DNA from: Serpula lacrymans var. lacrymans S7.9
Taxonomy: Eukaryota > Basidiomycota > Agaricomycetes > Boletales > Serpulaceae
Direction of reading: 5' to 3'
Assembly (NCBI RefSeq): GCF_000218685.1
Contig: NW_006763290.1
Location: forward strand, 894,885 to 958,884
Length of the DNA: 64,000 nt
Shown: positions 34,493 to 45,788 of the stretch, in pieces
Numbering within the stretch: the stretch's first letter is position 1
How the letters are laid out: each line of letters starts with the position of its first letter
The notes under the pieces: generated by a model
Databases searched by the model: none
What the model was told of the DNA's origin: nothing
Seen by the model: only the letters and a program-made list of their open reading frames with translations
Program-made: the position numbers and the translations under genes

Positions 34493-36444
34493 ATGATTCT
34501 AGAAGCTCGTTCTCCGTGTTCCGTTGTTCAAGGAACTCCTCGACCTTTGAAGCGTAGACATCCTTCATTGTCAGAGCTGCCATTCTTTACTCCTGCAGCA
34601 AGTTCTTTTAACCCACCACCGTATGGGGGAAGCGGGGAGGGTCAACAACGTGGCAGACTCCCTTTATTCTCTCATAGTCACTCTGCGGGCAAACCTATGC
34701 ACTCTCTCCCGGCCCTAGACCCATTACCATCTGATCCACATGTTTTGTTCATTCATCCACCCTTCACGTCATTCCCAAATTCTGAGCTCTTTTCTGAAGG
34801 GCTCTCTTATTCGTTAATGTCTGCTAATCCAGACTGGTTCTTGGATCCATCCGATTTTATTAGCAGTAACACATCGAATCTGGCCACGATGGCTTATCCT
34901 CCCCAGCTGGAACCCCCAAGAGGCTGGTGCCCCGCAAAGCAGAGAAACATCAAGGTGTCCAGCTCTGATGGTTGGCCAGATGGAGAAGAGCCGAGATTGA
35001 GATGTACATTTTGTAGGAGGACTTACGCTGGTGTAAATGCTAAGAGCATGTGGAGACGCCACGTATATGAAAAACATAAAATCGCGATGTCAAATCGTCG
35101 TGATGGTAGCGAGCGTTACAGAAATGGACGTGGCACATGTCGTGAGTGTTGCCCACGAATTATTCGTGTCTAGCTGTTATTTTGACTCATTCAGGAAAAG
35201 CAAAATTCTCTGACAAAGAGAACGATGGGGATGGGACTACCTGCGAGGGAAAGGTGTGCAAATCCAAATCAATAAATATGTGCGCAGTTAGAAGTCCACT
35301 CGGGTCTTCAACCCCCCCATCGATAAAACTGAAGCAACCATGGCATTCGCCTGTCACGAGTTCATCAGGTCATAAAGATCGTCACGCTGTAACCCATCGC
35401 GAACATATTTTAGAACAACAACCATCATGTTCCTCACCCGTTGACACCGCAGTCTGTTGTCCCGACAATCAATTCGCATTAGAGGATATGCCAGTGAGAC
35501 CTTTGTTGTCTGTCGGGACGTTGAGTTCAATGGAATCTGTCAATCCAACTATTCCTCCTTCACCTTATAATCCCCTCCGCACTCCGTCTTTTCGCCATTC
35601 AGCTCCACAGCTTCCATCTGACCAGCCCTGGCGCTTCCCAAGTCCCAGCCACCCTTTACACTCTCGAAATCGGGAATTTTGCTTAAGCACACTCGCCAGA
35701 GGGGTGGTTAGCCCAGAGCACCGAGAATTACCCATTGTCAGCCATAACAAAACATTTGTAAATGTTTTTAGGAGCCCCAAAGACACCAACGAAAAACGAT
35801 TTTCTGATTACAACATTTGCGATAGTAAATTAAGCTACTCCCTGACGGTTCCCTTGGAAGCATCCCCTTCACTTTTCCAGTCGCACCATTCTCCTACTCT
35901 ACTAGGTCGGGATGACATGTCCTCTCGAAGGATCGATGAACCTTACAAGGTTTCTCGCGATGATCCATTTACTGGTCCGAAGGAAACAACGAAGGATATT
36001 GACATGCCTCAATCTTGGGAAGTGTCCACTTTGGCCGATAACGATAGGAGTGAAACCATATATTTAGCCAGTGATGATCCGTTTGGCCGTCTATATCGCC
36101 CATGGTTCGACGGTAGTGCAGCCCAGCACAAAGCAAACTGCGTCGGAAATGTGAGCCCGGAAGTAGGGAGTCCTGTTTTGCGTAATCCGTGTGGAGGCCA
36201 ATGGCACGGTATTTCTGTTCAAAGGGCGAACCTGTTTAGGATTGAGGGACAGGAGCAAAATCAATGTTACCCACTGTTGTCAGAGAACGGTGCTATTGAT
36301 GCACTCCTTTCCTCCATGGAAAACATTGATGAAACAAGGACTGTCGATTCCGGAATTCACGGTGATGGTGTTCTGGTGGTGCAATCAGATTTTGGCAACG
36401 ATCATCGGTTCGGGCAGAAAGCTAAGAAAATCCGTAAATTTTAG
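34493..36444 (+). CDS. C2H2 zinc-finger protein, unknown target
   Basis: Two exons, 34493-35141 and 35195-36444, with a 53-bp intron (GTGAGT...TTCAG) in phase 1, giving 632 codons and TAG. A single C2H2 finger lies at about residues 170-197: C171-x2-C174-x15-H190-x4-H195 in RCTFCRRTYAG...MWRRHVYEKHK. The spacer is longer than the classic 12 residues. Basic residues follow (NRRDGSERYRNGRG). The rest is Ser/Pro-rich and probably disordered, and the C-terminus ends in a basic KKIRKF. It is therefore probably a nuclear DNA-binding regulator, but the function is inferred from one finger only. The first in-frame ATG was used; a second Met at residue 69 is possible. No transposon signature is seen and the G+C is like dcp2. 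It sits alone between TE blocks. I do not recognise an orthologue. Confidence 0.85.
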
Positions 36445-36628
36445 CCCAAGAAAGTTACTACTACGTCGTCATGCCTGATTTATTTGTCTGACAGTTTTTG
36501 GTCTGTATTATCTCCATTTTCAATGACAGAGGCAGTGTGTTTACCTCAGCGCACGTTGAGAGAAGAAGTAATACAGTACAATTATCCAGTCAGTCAAAAG
36601 CCTAATTATTCCTACCACCTTGAGGTAC

Positions 36629-36961
36629 CATCAGGAAATCGGGGAGAGGCTGGCATAACCAGGCAGAGTTGATATGTGGACATCAATGTAGCTGCACTTT
36701 AGCATGACTTAACAAGGTTGAACGTAGGAAGTTGAAAGATGCCTCGTTTGTAGCAGAATGCAACCTTGATGTAACCATACTACTGGGCTATTGATGTCTG
36801 TCCAGTAGCAGCATAAGGACTACAATAAGATAGCTAGTTGTAGTGTAGTGGTTGATATACAGATATACAAGTGTTCCAGACAGATATATTCTTGCAATTA
36901 CCAAACATGCTGATGTGTGCTTGATCTGGTTGCGTCATTCAGAAACAGTATAGCAAGAGGT
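36629..36961. repeat. Dispersed repeat, copy 1 (partner at 62561)
   Basis: Matches 62561-62897 in the same orientation. Shared landmarks are CATCAGGAAA, GAGTTGATATGTGGACATCA, TTTAGCATG(A/G)CTTAACA and CCAGACAGATATAT. The 62-kb copy starts in a readable block (RKMRDPCITRRS), so it may be a fragment of a repetitive protein gene. Confidence 0.75.
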
Positions 36962-37300
36962 ACAGCCTCAGATAGTAGAAAATATATATATAATCAAAGT
37001 GCAGAGTCCAAGTCAGGCTTCCTCTGAAGAAAGGCTAGCAAGTTGGCAGCAATGGGAGGTTCTGGCAATAGGTCAAGGTTTTTGTTGTATGTTTCAATTT
37101 TTCTGTCAGAGAGAATTCAGTTGCGACAGTTTTGAATATGTCCACTAAGCCTCCTGCAATGTTGTGATCCTCTATCTATAAGGAGATTGATGAACAATGG
37201 CATCCAAGAATCATGTCTGGATTCCCCATATAGATGCATACACCTGACTCAAACACTTGTCAGCTGAGTAATAGTGAGACAGATCAGATACAGTTTGTTC
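36962..37300. other. Spacer before solo LTR B
   Basis: AT-rich, no gene seen. It ends with the 5-bp duplication TGTTC (37296-37300). Confidence 0.5.
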
Positions 37301-37620
37301 TGTTAGTTTTGGTGATTCTGCACCTTTGTGCTACCTATATATTTTCATTCCTTTCTCTATCTATTCTTCTATCATTCACTATTGATTGTGTTCTCTATTA
37401 TTTCGCCTTTATGGCTGCTTTGTTTACCTTTGTTTACAAAACTTCGGACAGTACTGCAGAGTCCAATGCTTCCTATTCTCTAGTTACTCACATTAGACTC
37501 TAGGTACTGTATACCTGTCATACTCTCTAATAATATAGTTACTCACATTGGACTCTAGTTCCAGTCCCTGATTGCTCTCAGCAAGTGGCTAGACACTTCC
37601 TTCAAGCTTTGTTCTTAATA
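37301..37620 (+). mobile_element. Solo LTR, family B, 320 bp
   Basis: Begins TGTTAGTTTTGGTGATTCTG and ends GTTCTTAATA. The duplication TGTTC occurs at 37296-37300 and 37621-37625. Differs from the copies at 15182 and 56131 by a few substitutions only. Confidence 0.93.
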
Positions 37621-37979
37621 TGTTCTGTGACTCAGTTTAACAGCAACCAATCTTGAGCTTCTTCTTTCCAACTCAGGTGTAAAGTATAGATTAGATTAGA
37701 TAATCATACTGTACTAATAAGGCAACCAATACTATACAGTTGCCAGTAGATAAGTTGGAGTTTGTGTTAAGATAAGACAATTTAATCACAAACTCTTTTA
37801 CATACAGTACCATTGAATATAACCAAGATTAAATTCATTACTGTGTGAATTGAGTAAATGTGTGATAATCAAGAGTGAATAAATGACCCCAGCATTGAGA
37901 CACTCCTAAGCTTCAATAGAAAGCTTTACAGTTTTGTGAATTTCATTGTGTATTCAACAATATGGCTACTACAACAAAA
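37621..37979. other. Spacer upstream of the gypsy remnant
   Basis: AT-rich, with several GATTAGATTAGATAA-like short repeats near 37690. It could be untranslated leader or LTR of the following retroelement. No exact terminus was found. Confidence 0.35.
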
Positions 37980-40440
37980 AGTACTACAAAATGGCAAAAG
38001 CAACCTGACAGAAGTCAGATTGCCAAAACTAAGCAGCTATCTACTCTGAAAGGCAATGAGTCCTGAAAAGCAGAAGCTATTCATGATCAGTGCTTGGACC
38101 TAGACAGCACTGATCAAGATGATCATGGCATGGACCCACACAGGTATGTGGGGAACCTAGAACCTTCCCGCACACCTATCGGGCAGAGGCAACCAGAGGT
38201 CACTGAACCAAACAGAGCAACAGTGTCTTAACTATGAACTGAGAAACAATCATTGTCAGAAGACAACAATGAATTGGTAAGGAACTCCAGAGGAATCCAG
38301 CATACAGACAATGGATTATCTGGACTGTCCAGCAAATCATAGAGAACTAGAAAGTAGAAGGTCAGCATTCACAGGAAGGGAGTATGTCTTTTTTCCTAGG
38401 GAGGCTGACCCATTAATCATAGCAAGAGAATTCCATGAGACTATGGACAGGCTGATTGAGCAACAGCTTGACCAGTGGAGAGAAAAACTATACAGTGTAG
38501 GATAAGACTCCAACAGGAGGATTCACATTGAAAGGAAAATAGCCCTTTTTAAAAGAGGAAGAGCAGCTAGATCCTGGAAACCAATATACAAACCATTGTT
38601 TACGGATGATAATCCAGACAATTGATCCAGTTGGAGGCCCATTGAAAGACAGCTAAATAATGAAGATGCTAACTTAAAGGCATCCAGAGATATGCTCATA
38701 TCCTTGTTACAATTTAAATTTACTCTCACTTTATCCTTCACCTTTTCCTTTACTTATCAGACTATATTCCTTTATCTAGTGGTTATCACTCACCACTATC
38801 TCTATACCCCCACACAAACACTTTCACATCTTATCCTCTTTGTACACATTTCTCCTTATCTTATCTTATCCTTCCTCTTCCTTTCTTGGACACACAGCCT
38901 TAGCCCTATACCTTGTGATCTGTGGTTCTTCCAAGGATACTCCTTATAGCTACATTATGGTCACACATCCTTGATCTATTCTTGCTATGTCCCCAAAAGA
39001 TACTCCTTTTGGACTACAAACCTCTCACCCTTGACCCTGGAGGTCTTTATGCTATTGGCTCTTACTTACAAACCCAGCTTGGAGCTGAGCTTGGATTCAC
39101 TACCTATTCAGTATATAAACCCCTGTATAACAGTAGGATGGGACAAGTTGAATCTACTCTACAATTATTCCCTGCTATCATAATGAAGGAAGGCCTCAGT
39201 CCTGTAATCTGAGGAGACTATAATATCTATAACCCTATCCCTATCAACAATAAAAGGGCATGAAGATGGATGGTAGCATACCTTTAGAGTTGAATGCAAT
39301 CTAATATCAAAGCAGATTGTAACAATCCCCCTGTTATACAGACGAGGGGAAGTAACAGATATACCTGTAGAGAATCTGCACAATGCAGATTCAACAAGAA
39401 ACTTGCGGGAGCAAGAGCTCCTGCAAGAAGCAATCAGTTCCTCACAGATGAACAAATAATACACTGCATATGTGAACAAGATATGGAAGAGTATGGACAA
39501 TTATACTTTGGCCACATTGACCAACTCCAAAGCTCCAATAGGGGCCAAGGAGAGACTTTTTACAAGATATATAAGAATGTCAAGAACTGCAAGGTTACAA
39601 TAGTAATTGAGGAAACAGCGGAGCACCTCCTCCCCCTTCAGGAGGAGGCAATGTATTAGAAGGAGAAGATGACAACTATGATTGCCATCACAGACGAGAA
39701 AGCCATGGACTGGGGTACAGGGAAATATCTACAACCAATCACAGCAGCACTGAAGTAGACACCCCCAGGAGGGCTGACTAGTCCCACCCACCTTTATTTA
39801 AGTCCCTTTCTAAGTTTTCCGGTCCTTCTCCAAAGGGCCTTTACTTCACTCCACCTTTCATCCTCTACTCTCACCCATTCACTCTGTTAAGTTAGGGACC
39901 AAGGCCCACGGAAAGGCCTAGCGCATGAGCTAAGTCAACTCCCAACCTCATACCCTATTCTGCTCCCCACCTCATCTCCGTACTCCAAACTCCAACCACT
40001 CCAAAGGTCACAGTTCTGACAGCATCAAACCTAAATTATCAACAGTGTTCAATTTGCAAAAAGATGGTCAAATGGAGAGACTCAACCAGGAGTTGAAACA
40101 GTATCTCTCAATATTTATTAATGACAGGCAGACAGATTGGGCCAAGTGGCTAAAGATATCCCAGTTCTCATACAATACCAAACAGTCATTGGCTAAAAAA
40201 AAGGCACCATTCAAGGTTATAAGGTCAAACCTCCCCAGAATGGGTGTAGAACATGGCAAAAGCAAGAACAATGCTGCAGGAACAATGCTCAAAGACATAA
40301 AGTCTCTTCTAGACGGAATATGCAATGTGCTATTTAAAACTGTAGAGCAGATGAAAGACAAAGCAGAACAACTCAGACAACCAAGTGTGAGGAGAAAGTG
40401 GAGTGTATATATGAAGTGGTTATGTGTAAACCTGTTTAAT
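37980..40440 (+). pseudogene. Ty3/gypsy retrotransposon remnant (gag-like and integrase pieces)
   Basis: The clearest part is 40045-40380 (+): DGQMERLNQELKQYLSIFIN, DRQTDWAKWLKISQFSYNTK and APFKVIRSNLPRMGVEHG. This is the end of the integrase core (catalytic Glu in DGQxERxNQELxQYL) and the linker typical of basidiomycete Ty3/gypsy. Upstream, MATTTKSTTKWQKQP (about 37961) and 38311-38505 (MDYLDCPANHRELES ... FHETMDRLIEQQLDQWREKL) resemble gag sequence. 39300-39660 has a LHNADSTRNLREQELLQEAI-like stretch. Between them, 38692-39250 is pyrimidine-rich, and a VIxGDYNIYNPIPINN motif near 39205 hints at a LINE endonuclease insert. RT and RNase H were not found, so large parts are deleted. Confidence 0.6.
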
Positions 40441-40619
40441 AAGTAAACACTCAGTACTGTAATAACAGACTGTATTAAATCTAGTACCTGTTTAATAAGT
40501 AATCACTAAGTAGAAAGTGTGACAACACCAACAAGGCACAGCCTTGGGGCACTGGAGCACAATAAAAACAACACTCAAAAGAAGAGGGAGAGGTGGGAGT
40601 GGTTACCCATTAGGTTTCA

Positions 40620-40938
40620 ACAAGTTAGTTGTTGGTAGACAACAGGAGGACTCGCTGAGTCCTTCCCCATGTATTGCTCCTGTATATATACTAAAATACA
40701 TGAGGTACTGTACAGTTGTAAATAAAGTTTAAAGTCCAATGTTTAGCATGTGACCGGTCATATGGAGTCTAGACACTGGTCAGGTGTTGTGTCACATGAC
40801 TGGTTATGTGACTATGAAAAGTCCGAAAATGTAAAGTAAAGTAAATGGTCACATAAGTGGTCATGTGACTTGGAAAAAGTAAAAGTAAAAGTACAAAAAG
40901 TGAAGTGTAAGTAGGTGCTGGTATGTCAATTGTAACAG
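40620..40938 (-). mobile_element. Solo or terminal LTR, family C
   Basis: In reverse orientation it begins TGTTACAATTGACATACCAG (at 40938), followed by long TTTACTTTTAC-type tracts, CACATGAC palindromes and AGTGTCTAGACTCCATATG. It follows the gypsy integrase remnant but lies in opposite orientation, so it need not be its LTR. Related copies are at 33700 and 6560. Confidence 0.6.
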
Positions 40939-40983
40939 AAAGTCAGTAGATGTCTAACTTGAAAACATATTGTTGTAATGTCT

Positions 40984-41014
40984 CACCTCAGTACTGTAAT
41001 AACAGACTGAGGTG
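40984..41014. repeat. CTCAG/CTGAG hairpin
   Basis: CACCTCAGT pairs with ACTGAGGTG, followed by TCA. A related half-copy, ACTCAGTACTGTAATAACAG, is at about 40449. Confidence 0.6.
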
Positions 41015-41171
41015 TCAAGTGCTCAAACATGGAGAAAATAGATGCTGCGGGAATATCCAAAATAAAAAAGGAAGTAGTTTCCCGCAGTTACAAATTTGTA
41101 AGTAATGTAAGTGTTTCTAGGCGGAGGCTCAACTTCTATGAGCGTCGTCTAATGCTCCAACAATATATTCC

Positions 41172-41491
41172 TTGGTGGTAGGACCAAGTTAGTTGTGGGT
41201 AAAGAACAGGAGGACTCGCTGAGGAGTCTCCTGGATCTATTGGGTTTATATACTAATACAGAGTGTTTGTACTTATATACTATACAGTTGATAAAAGCAG
41301 TGGCTGATGATGTCATAGGGTGCAGCCCTTGTGGCCAGCTCCACTGTATGAGAGACTTGTAGTTAAAAATAAAGAAAAGCAGTGTGGTATGAGAAAGTGA
41401 ACGTCTAAACAAAGGGAAAATGCTGCATGGCCCAAGTCCGTGAGAACTTTGAGAAAGAAGGTCATAAGTCCAAAAATTGTGTATTGTAACA
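41172..41491 (-). mobile_element. Solo LTR, family A, inverted, one end missing
   Basis: In reverse it starts TGTTACAATACACAATTTTT (from 41491) and follows the 57578 copy through GGTGGAGCTGG-like sequence, AGACTCCTCAGCGAG and GGACCAAG. The last part, to GTAACA, is replaced by unrelated sequence. Confidence 0.75.
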
Positions 41492-41738
41492 ATATGTGCA
41501 AATAAAGAATATTATAGCACTATAAGAGCAGCTATAGTACAATCATAGCAACTATAGTGTTATATGAGCAATAAGAGCAATGGCAGCATTAAAGGCAATA
41601 ATATTATTATAGAAGCAAAATTTACAATTCTATATATGACTACCATAATGTTTGATATGCATATTTGCAACTAAAGTTATTAAGATAAAATTTATGGCAA
41701 ACATCCAGAATATTACTATGAGTCCAATGATGAGGACA

Positions 41739-43870
41739 TCAATTTTGCAAACCACCAAAAGCAGGGATAAATTGACAAACCTGTCTAATACTGGATAAAA
41801 AGATAATTTGTCCTGGAGGAAAACCTTCAGTGTTTAGAGGTACCTTGTTAACAGCGTACATTAAGTGGTCCTTTTCAGCTGTGGATTTGAGGTTGCTATA
41901 CCACTCTACATATGCAAAATAATGTTTTGGCCAATTATTGGGGGATGTGTGGAAACTGCATAGTGTTTCAGGTAGTTTAAATATTACTCTTGATCTCACA
42001 ATTCTTGTTCCTTGAATACAGTTATTAGTACTGGGCATGCTTGTGGTCATAGGATAAGATAAACATTACCTTTTATGCCTGTAGCCTCACAATCAGGAGA
42101 ATTTATCACAGCCACTGTGTCAAACTGCGGCAATAGATTGTTTTTTCCACTTGGCCTGGCTTTGACAGAATCTACCTGGTCATCCTCCAGGTCAATGTCA
42201 TTGCCTAGACTGTCTAAACAGAGCTTGAAGCTACGGAAGATGTTGAGGTTCTGAAATGGAAGTGGAAGTGACCTGGTTTCATTGCATGTATATTTCTGGG
42301 TTAATTTACTGTTGAGGAATACCTTGAGTGCTGATTCAAATCCAGGACACTGATGCTTCTCTATAATGTCCACAATGTTTTTCTGACATTTATTAGGATA
42401 CGGATACTTGGCAACAATGTGCCCCTGGCCTTGGAATTTGGAGTGAGGGAATTTGTCTTCTTCATTATCTGTGGTCATTTTAAGATAACTCTGGAAAGCT
42501 ACAACTTTTTCACAACACAGAAGCCATATCACCATTTGTGGTGCCTTGTTCCTTTTATGAGAGGCCCTCCAACCCTCTTCAGCAAAGTCTATATGGAAGC
42601 GCTCAAAAATCTCAGTATTGTAATTGTTGATGGTACCAAACTATGTGATGAAGTGGCAGTAGTGGGGGAGAGAGTGGAATTTAGGGATGTTCAGGTGTTC
42701 TCTTATGTTGAGTCATACCAAGATATTTATTTTATGTTTGTGGAAAATTTCCAAAGCACCAGAAAGGTAGTCCAGAGTGGTGTTGTCGTGAGTGGGATAT
42801 TGTGTTATCTGGATGAAGTCCAGGAGGAATCGATATGCAAGTATAGCACTCCTGGGTATTTTCCCAATCAAACATCCTAACAATATACTGGCCATATCCT
42901 TTTTCTCTTTTCCTCCAATCCGGCCTAATGCAGAGATTCCATTTTTGAAATGATGAACACCATAACAAACAGGAAGGGAGGAAATGTGCTGGTCAAGCTC
43001 CTTGGGATCCATAAGGTCCTTGCACCTATTCACCATACACTTAAAGACACCTTGGTATAGCTGATAGATAATGTTGGGGGAAACAAATAAATGAATATTG
43101 CAATGAGGGAAATTAAGCCAGAATGGCTCTTAAACACCACCAGAAACCTTTTTTTCCTTGCACCTCTCCTAAAACTGATTGAAGGAATTTGCCTTGATTT
43201 TACCATCACAAATGACTTTCTCAGTCCAGGTCTGTGTACATTGCTCCCCAGCAGTAGATTCTGAGAGCTCAGAAGCAGGCCTTTTGCATTTCAGACATGT
43301 GCTGTACTTTGTACATGTCACAAGATATTAATCTGCAACGTAGCAAGCCAAGATAGTATGGACTCTCCTTATAGCACCATATCCACCAGTGATATTAATT
43401 CCTTCAATACCAGCGCTCTTTAAAGGCTCTATTATAATCTGCATTGACTCATGAAAAAGATGCTGAACCCTTGAAGACTTCTTCTTTGCAGTAAGCTAAA
43501 ATTCTGTGGCTTTGTTGACAGACAGATATCCTATAAGTATGCAAGCATGTTGGCTTGGCTTACACCATATTGCTCTGGGTATGTTGCCAAGCGTGAGATA
43601 GACAGGGTAGGCTGATTTAGAATTAGAGAATTATGTAAGCTGGGTTTTATCTGTTACAATAATAACAGGAGCCAAGGCTTGAATTGCCCAACATGCTATT
43701 CTCCAATTCATCTCTGAGGCAAAGGGGAAGAACTTGGGGTCTGAAGCTTCACCCATTTCTACATCTTCACCATCCCCACCTGCTGCAATGAATTCTCTTC
43801 TCCACCTCTGATGTAAAGTCTCATCCATGCTTATAACTTGCCAGCTGTGGGATGTTGCACCTCCATACAT
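41739..43870 (-). pseudogene. Plavaka (CACTA-superfamily) transposase, near full length but broken
   Basis: Reading from 43870 down: SHSWQVISMDETLHQRWRRE, GEASDPKFFPFASEMNWRIA, then directly ALAPVIIVTDKTQLT. About 463 bp present in the plus-strand copy (32065-32527) are missing here. LGNIPRAIWCKPSQHACILI follows in another frame, then at 43036 MVNRCKDLMDPKELDQHISS and CYGVHHFKNGISALGRIGGK with KKDMASILLGCLIGKIP, and QITQYPTHDNTTLDYLSGAL. The 42535-42047 block has KFPHSKFQGQGHIVAKYP and ends LPQFDTVAVINSPDCEATGI. 42050-41739 reads HYFAYVEWYSNL and IIFLSSIRQVCQFIPAFG. This is the full Plavaka domain order, including the QYPTHDxxTL and FDTVxV...TGIxG signatures. Stops and frameshifts separate the blocks. 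Confidence 0.85.
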
Positions 43871-45788
43871 TCATCCTCATTATTGTTTAGGACAATTGAG
43901 TTATAATACCTTCTTCAACTTTTTAGATTCATTCCTTCACATTTATAAAAATAGAATAGCCAAAAAAATTTATGTGCCCTCAGTATAAGGGCATTTTTGA
44001 TACTAAAATTCTATACAGGTATTATTTTTATGCCAACATCTCGAGCTTATTTTGACCTTTTAGGATCTTTAAGAATTGTAGAATATGTTGATAGAATCAA
44101 AATTCTCAGGAGGTTGAAGCTATATTATGTAAGCAAACTTTGAAGCTTCACCTGGGGATTTTACCTTATGATTATAACTGGCCTTTTGTGACTACAGTTG
44201 ATATTCTAATAATGCATGAGGTGATCATGCATAAAACCTCATACTATATAACCAAAGGCTGGAACCAATGTTGTACATAGGGATTTATACATAAAATCTA
44301 AGATCTTATAATCTATGACAATTTGCATGGATATACACCAATAAATCTGCTATATATAGGAATTTCAGGGTTCGAAGCCAGATGTGGAGACTAAAGTATG
44401 CCCCTGTGGCAACTCCAAGCAGCAGTGCATGCACAAATGTTTCCCCCAAAAACATTTACATTTGATTGTTCTCTGTCCATATCATGCCTATTAACCCACC
44501 CAAGTGCAAGCCCCAAGGTCACCACAAACCATACAATGATACAGCCATCAGACTAGTCATAAATGCCCCCAAAACCTCTGCTTTGCCAAACCCATTGACA
44601 CCAGCTCAGGCCAGCCGGGGAAACTGTGGGGCCATTTCCATTGTCTTGAAGGCCAGTTTTGTGTTTAAACCACCCTCCCTGCGCTGTGGCCTTAGCCTTC
44701 ACAGAGCACAGCTGAGGGCAATGTTATAAGCTAATTAGACATTATATTGCATTCTCCTAATCACCTAAATACATTGTTTTAGTGATAGCAGCAAGTGTGA
44801 CATCTTTTGGCTGGTGGGAAAATCTGTCACACAATATTGCCTTACACAATATTGTTGTGCATAAGGTCTGATAATGTATGCACAGAAGGCCGGACCACTG
44901 TCATACACTATTAGAATGTCAACTCTACTACTATATTTCACATGGTATTTACATATATTTGGTATATAGGAAACTTTGTATTTACATTTTATGGCATTTG
45001 TTTGCCAAAGTACCCTTCTCCCATGCTTGTTCCTGCACTCTGAGGGTCCAAATTTCTAGCAGTATTTTGAAAACAGTAGTAAAAACAGCATTAATAATAG
45101 TAAGATATTGTGTCTAAGTAAAAGTAGTGTTTCACCTTAGTCTCTTGTTACGAGTACTAAGGTGTCATAGGTGCAAACAGTGCACACTATCCACTGAATT
45201 GTGATCACATAATCAATATTGTAATTGTATCCACTGTAATACCATGAGTTTTAACACAGTCATTGATAAGGACACATACAGAAATTCTCATTTACAGGCT
45301 TGGTCACATCTCAGTTGTGATATCAAGGCCCTAAATTTCCAAGCAAAGCAGCTGCACCCACAAAATGTCCACTTCCCACAATGGCTGGGTTTGAGACTAA
45401 GATGGGCCACTAATTTCAAGGCTATGAACTACGTAGCAATACAGAAGATGATCAAGCTAAGTGATAGTGACTTTAGGTGACTGAAGTAATTTCCCGTTTT
45501 GTAATCACTACTTTTGTTCCCTTCTTCTACATTATCTCAAGTTTTAACACAGACAGCAACCTTGAAAATAGTATTGTTGTTCTGAATTTAGCTGCAACAG
45601 TTTGCTTGTTATTGCCACTTTCTCCCAGCCCTAGCCAAATAGTAACATCAGTACTGGTCACTCAGTTGTGTTTATAAAGGCTGAGAGCGGGGGAGTTCGG
45701 AGATCACTCATCATTGTAGATAACAGGAAGGCAAGGGGTGAAGAGGATATATTTCATACAGCTGATAAAGAGTTGGATGCAATTCAGC
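43871..45788. other. Intergenic, no supported gene
   Basis: AT-rich. Frames at 44466-44729 (+) and 45244-45480 (+) have no recognisable domain. The sequences around 44220-44280 and 44850-44905 (TGCATAAxxxC and AGGCxGGA motifs) look like a decayed pair of repeats. A CTTAG-type hairpin lies at 45133-45164. From about 45680 the dcp2 3' end region begins. Confidence 0.4.
45133..45164. repeat. CACCTTAGT hairpin
   Basis: CACCTTAGT pairs with ACTAAGGTG, followed by TCA. It is a compensated variant (T-A in place of C-G) of the motif at 40984. Confidence 0.6.

Noticed and set aside
38692..39212. Overlapping hydrophobic open frames suggesting a membrane protein
   Set aside because: Pyrimidine-rich sequence gives Leu/Ser/Phe-rich translations in several frames at once; no conserved motif supports a protein.
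39195..39225. LINE endonuclease motif GDYNIYNPIP
   Set aside because: A single short motif preceded by a stop, without RT or other LINE parts, is too weak to call as its own element; it is mentioned only as a hint.
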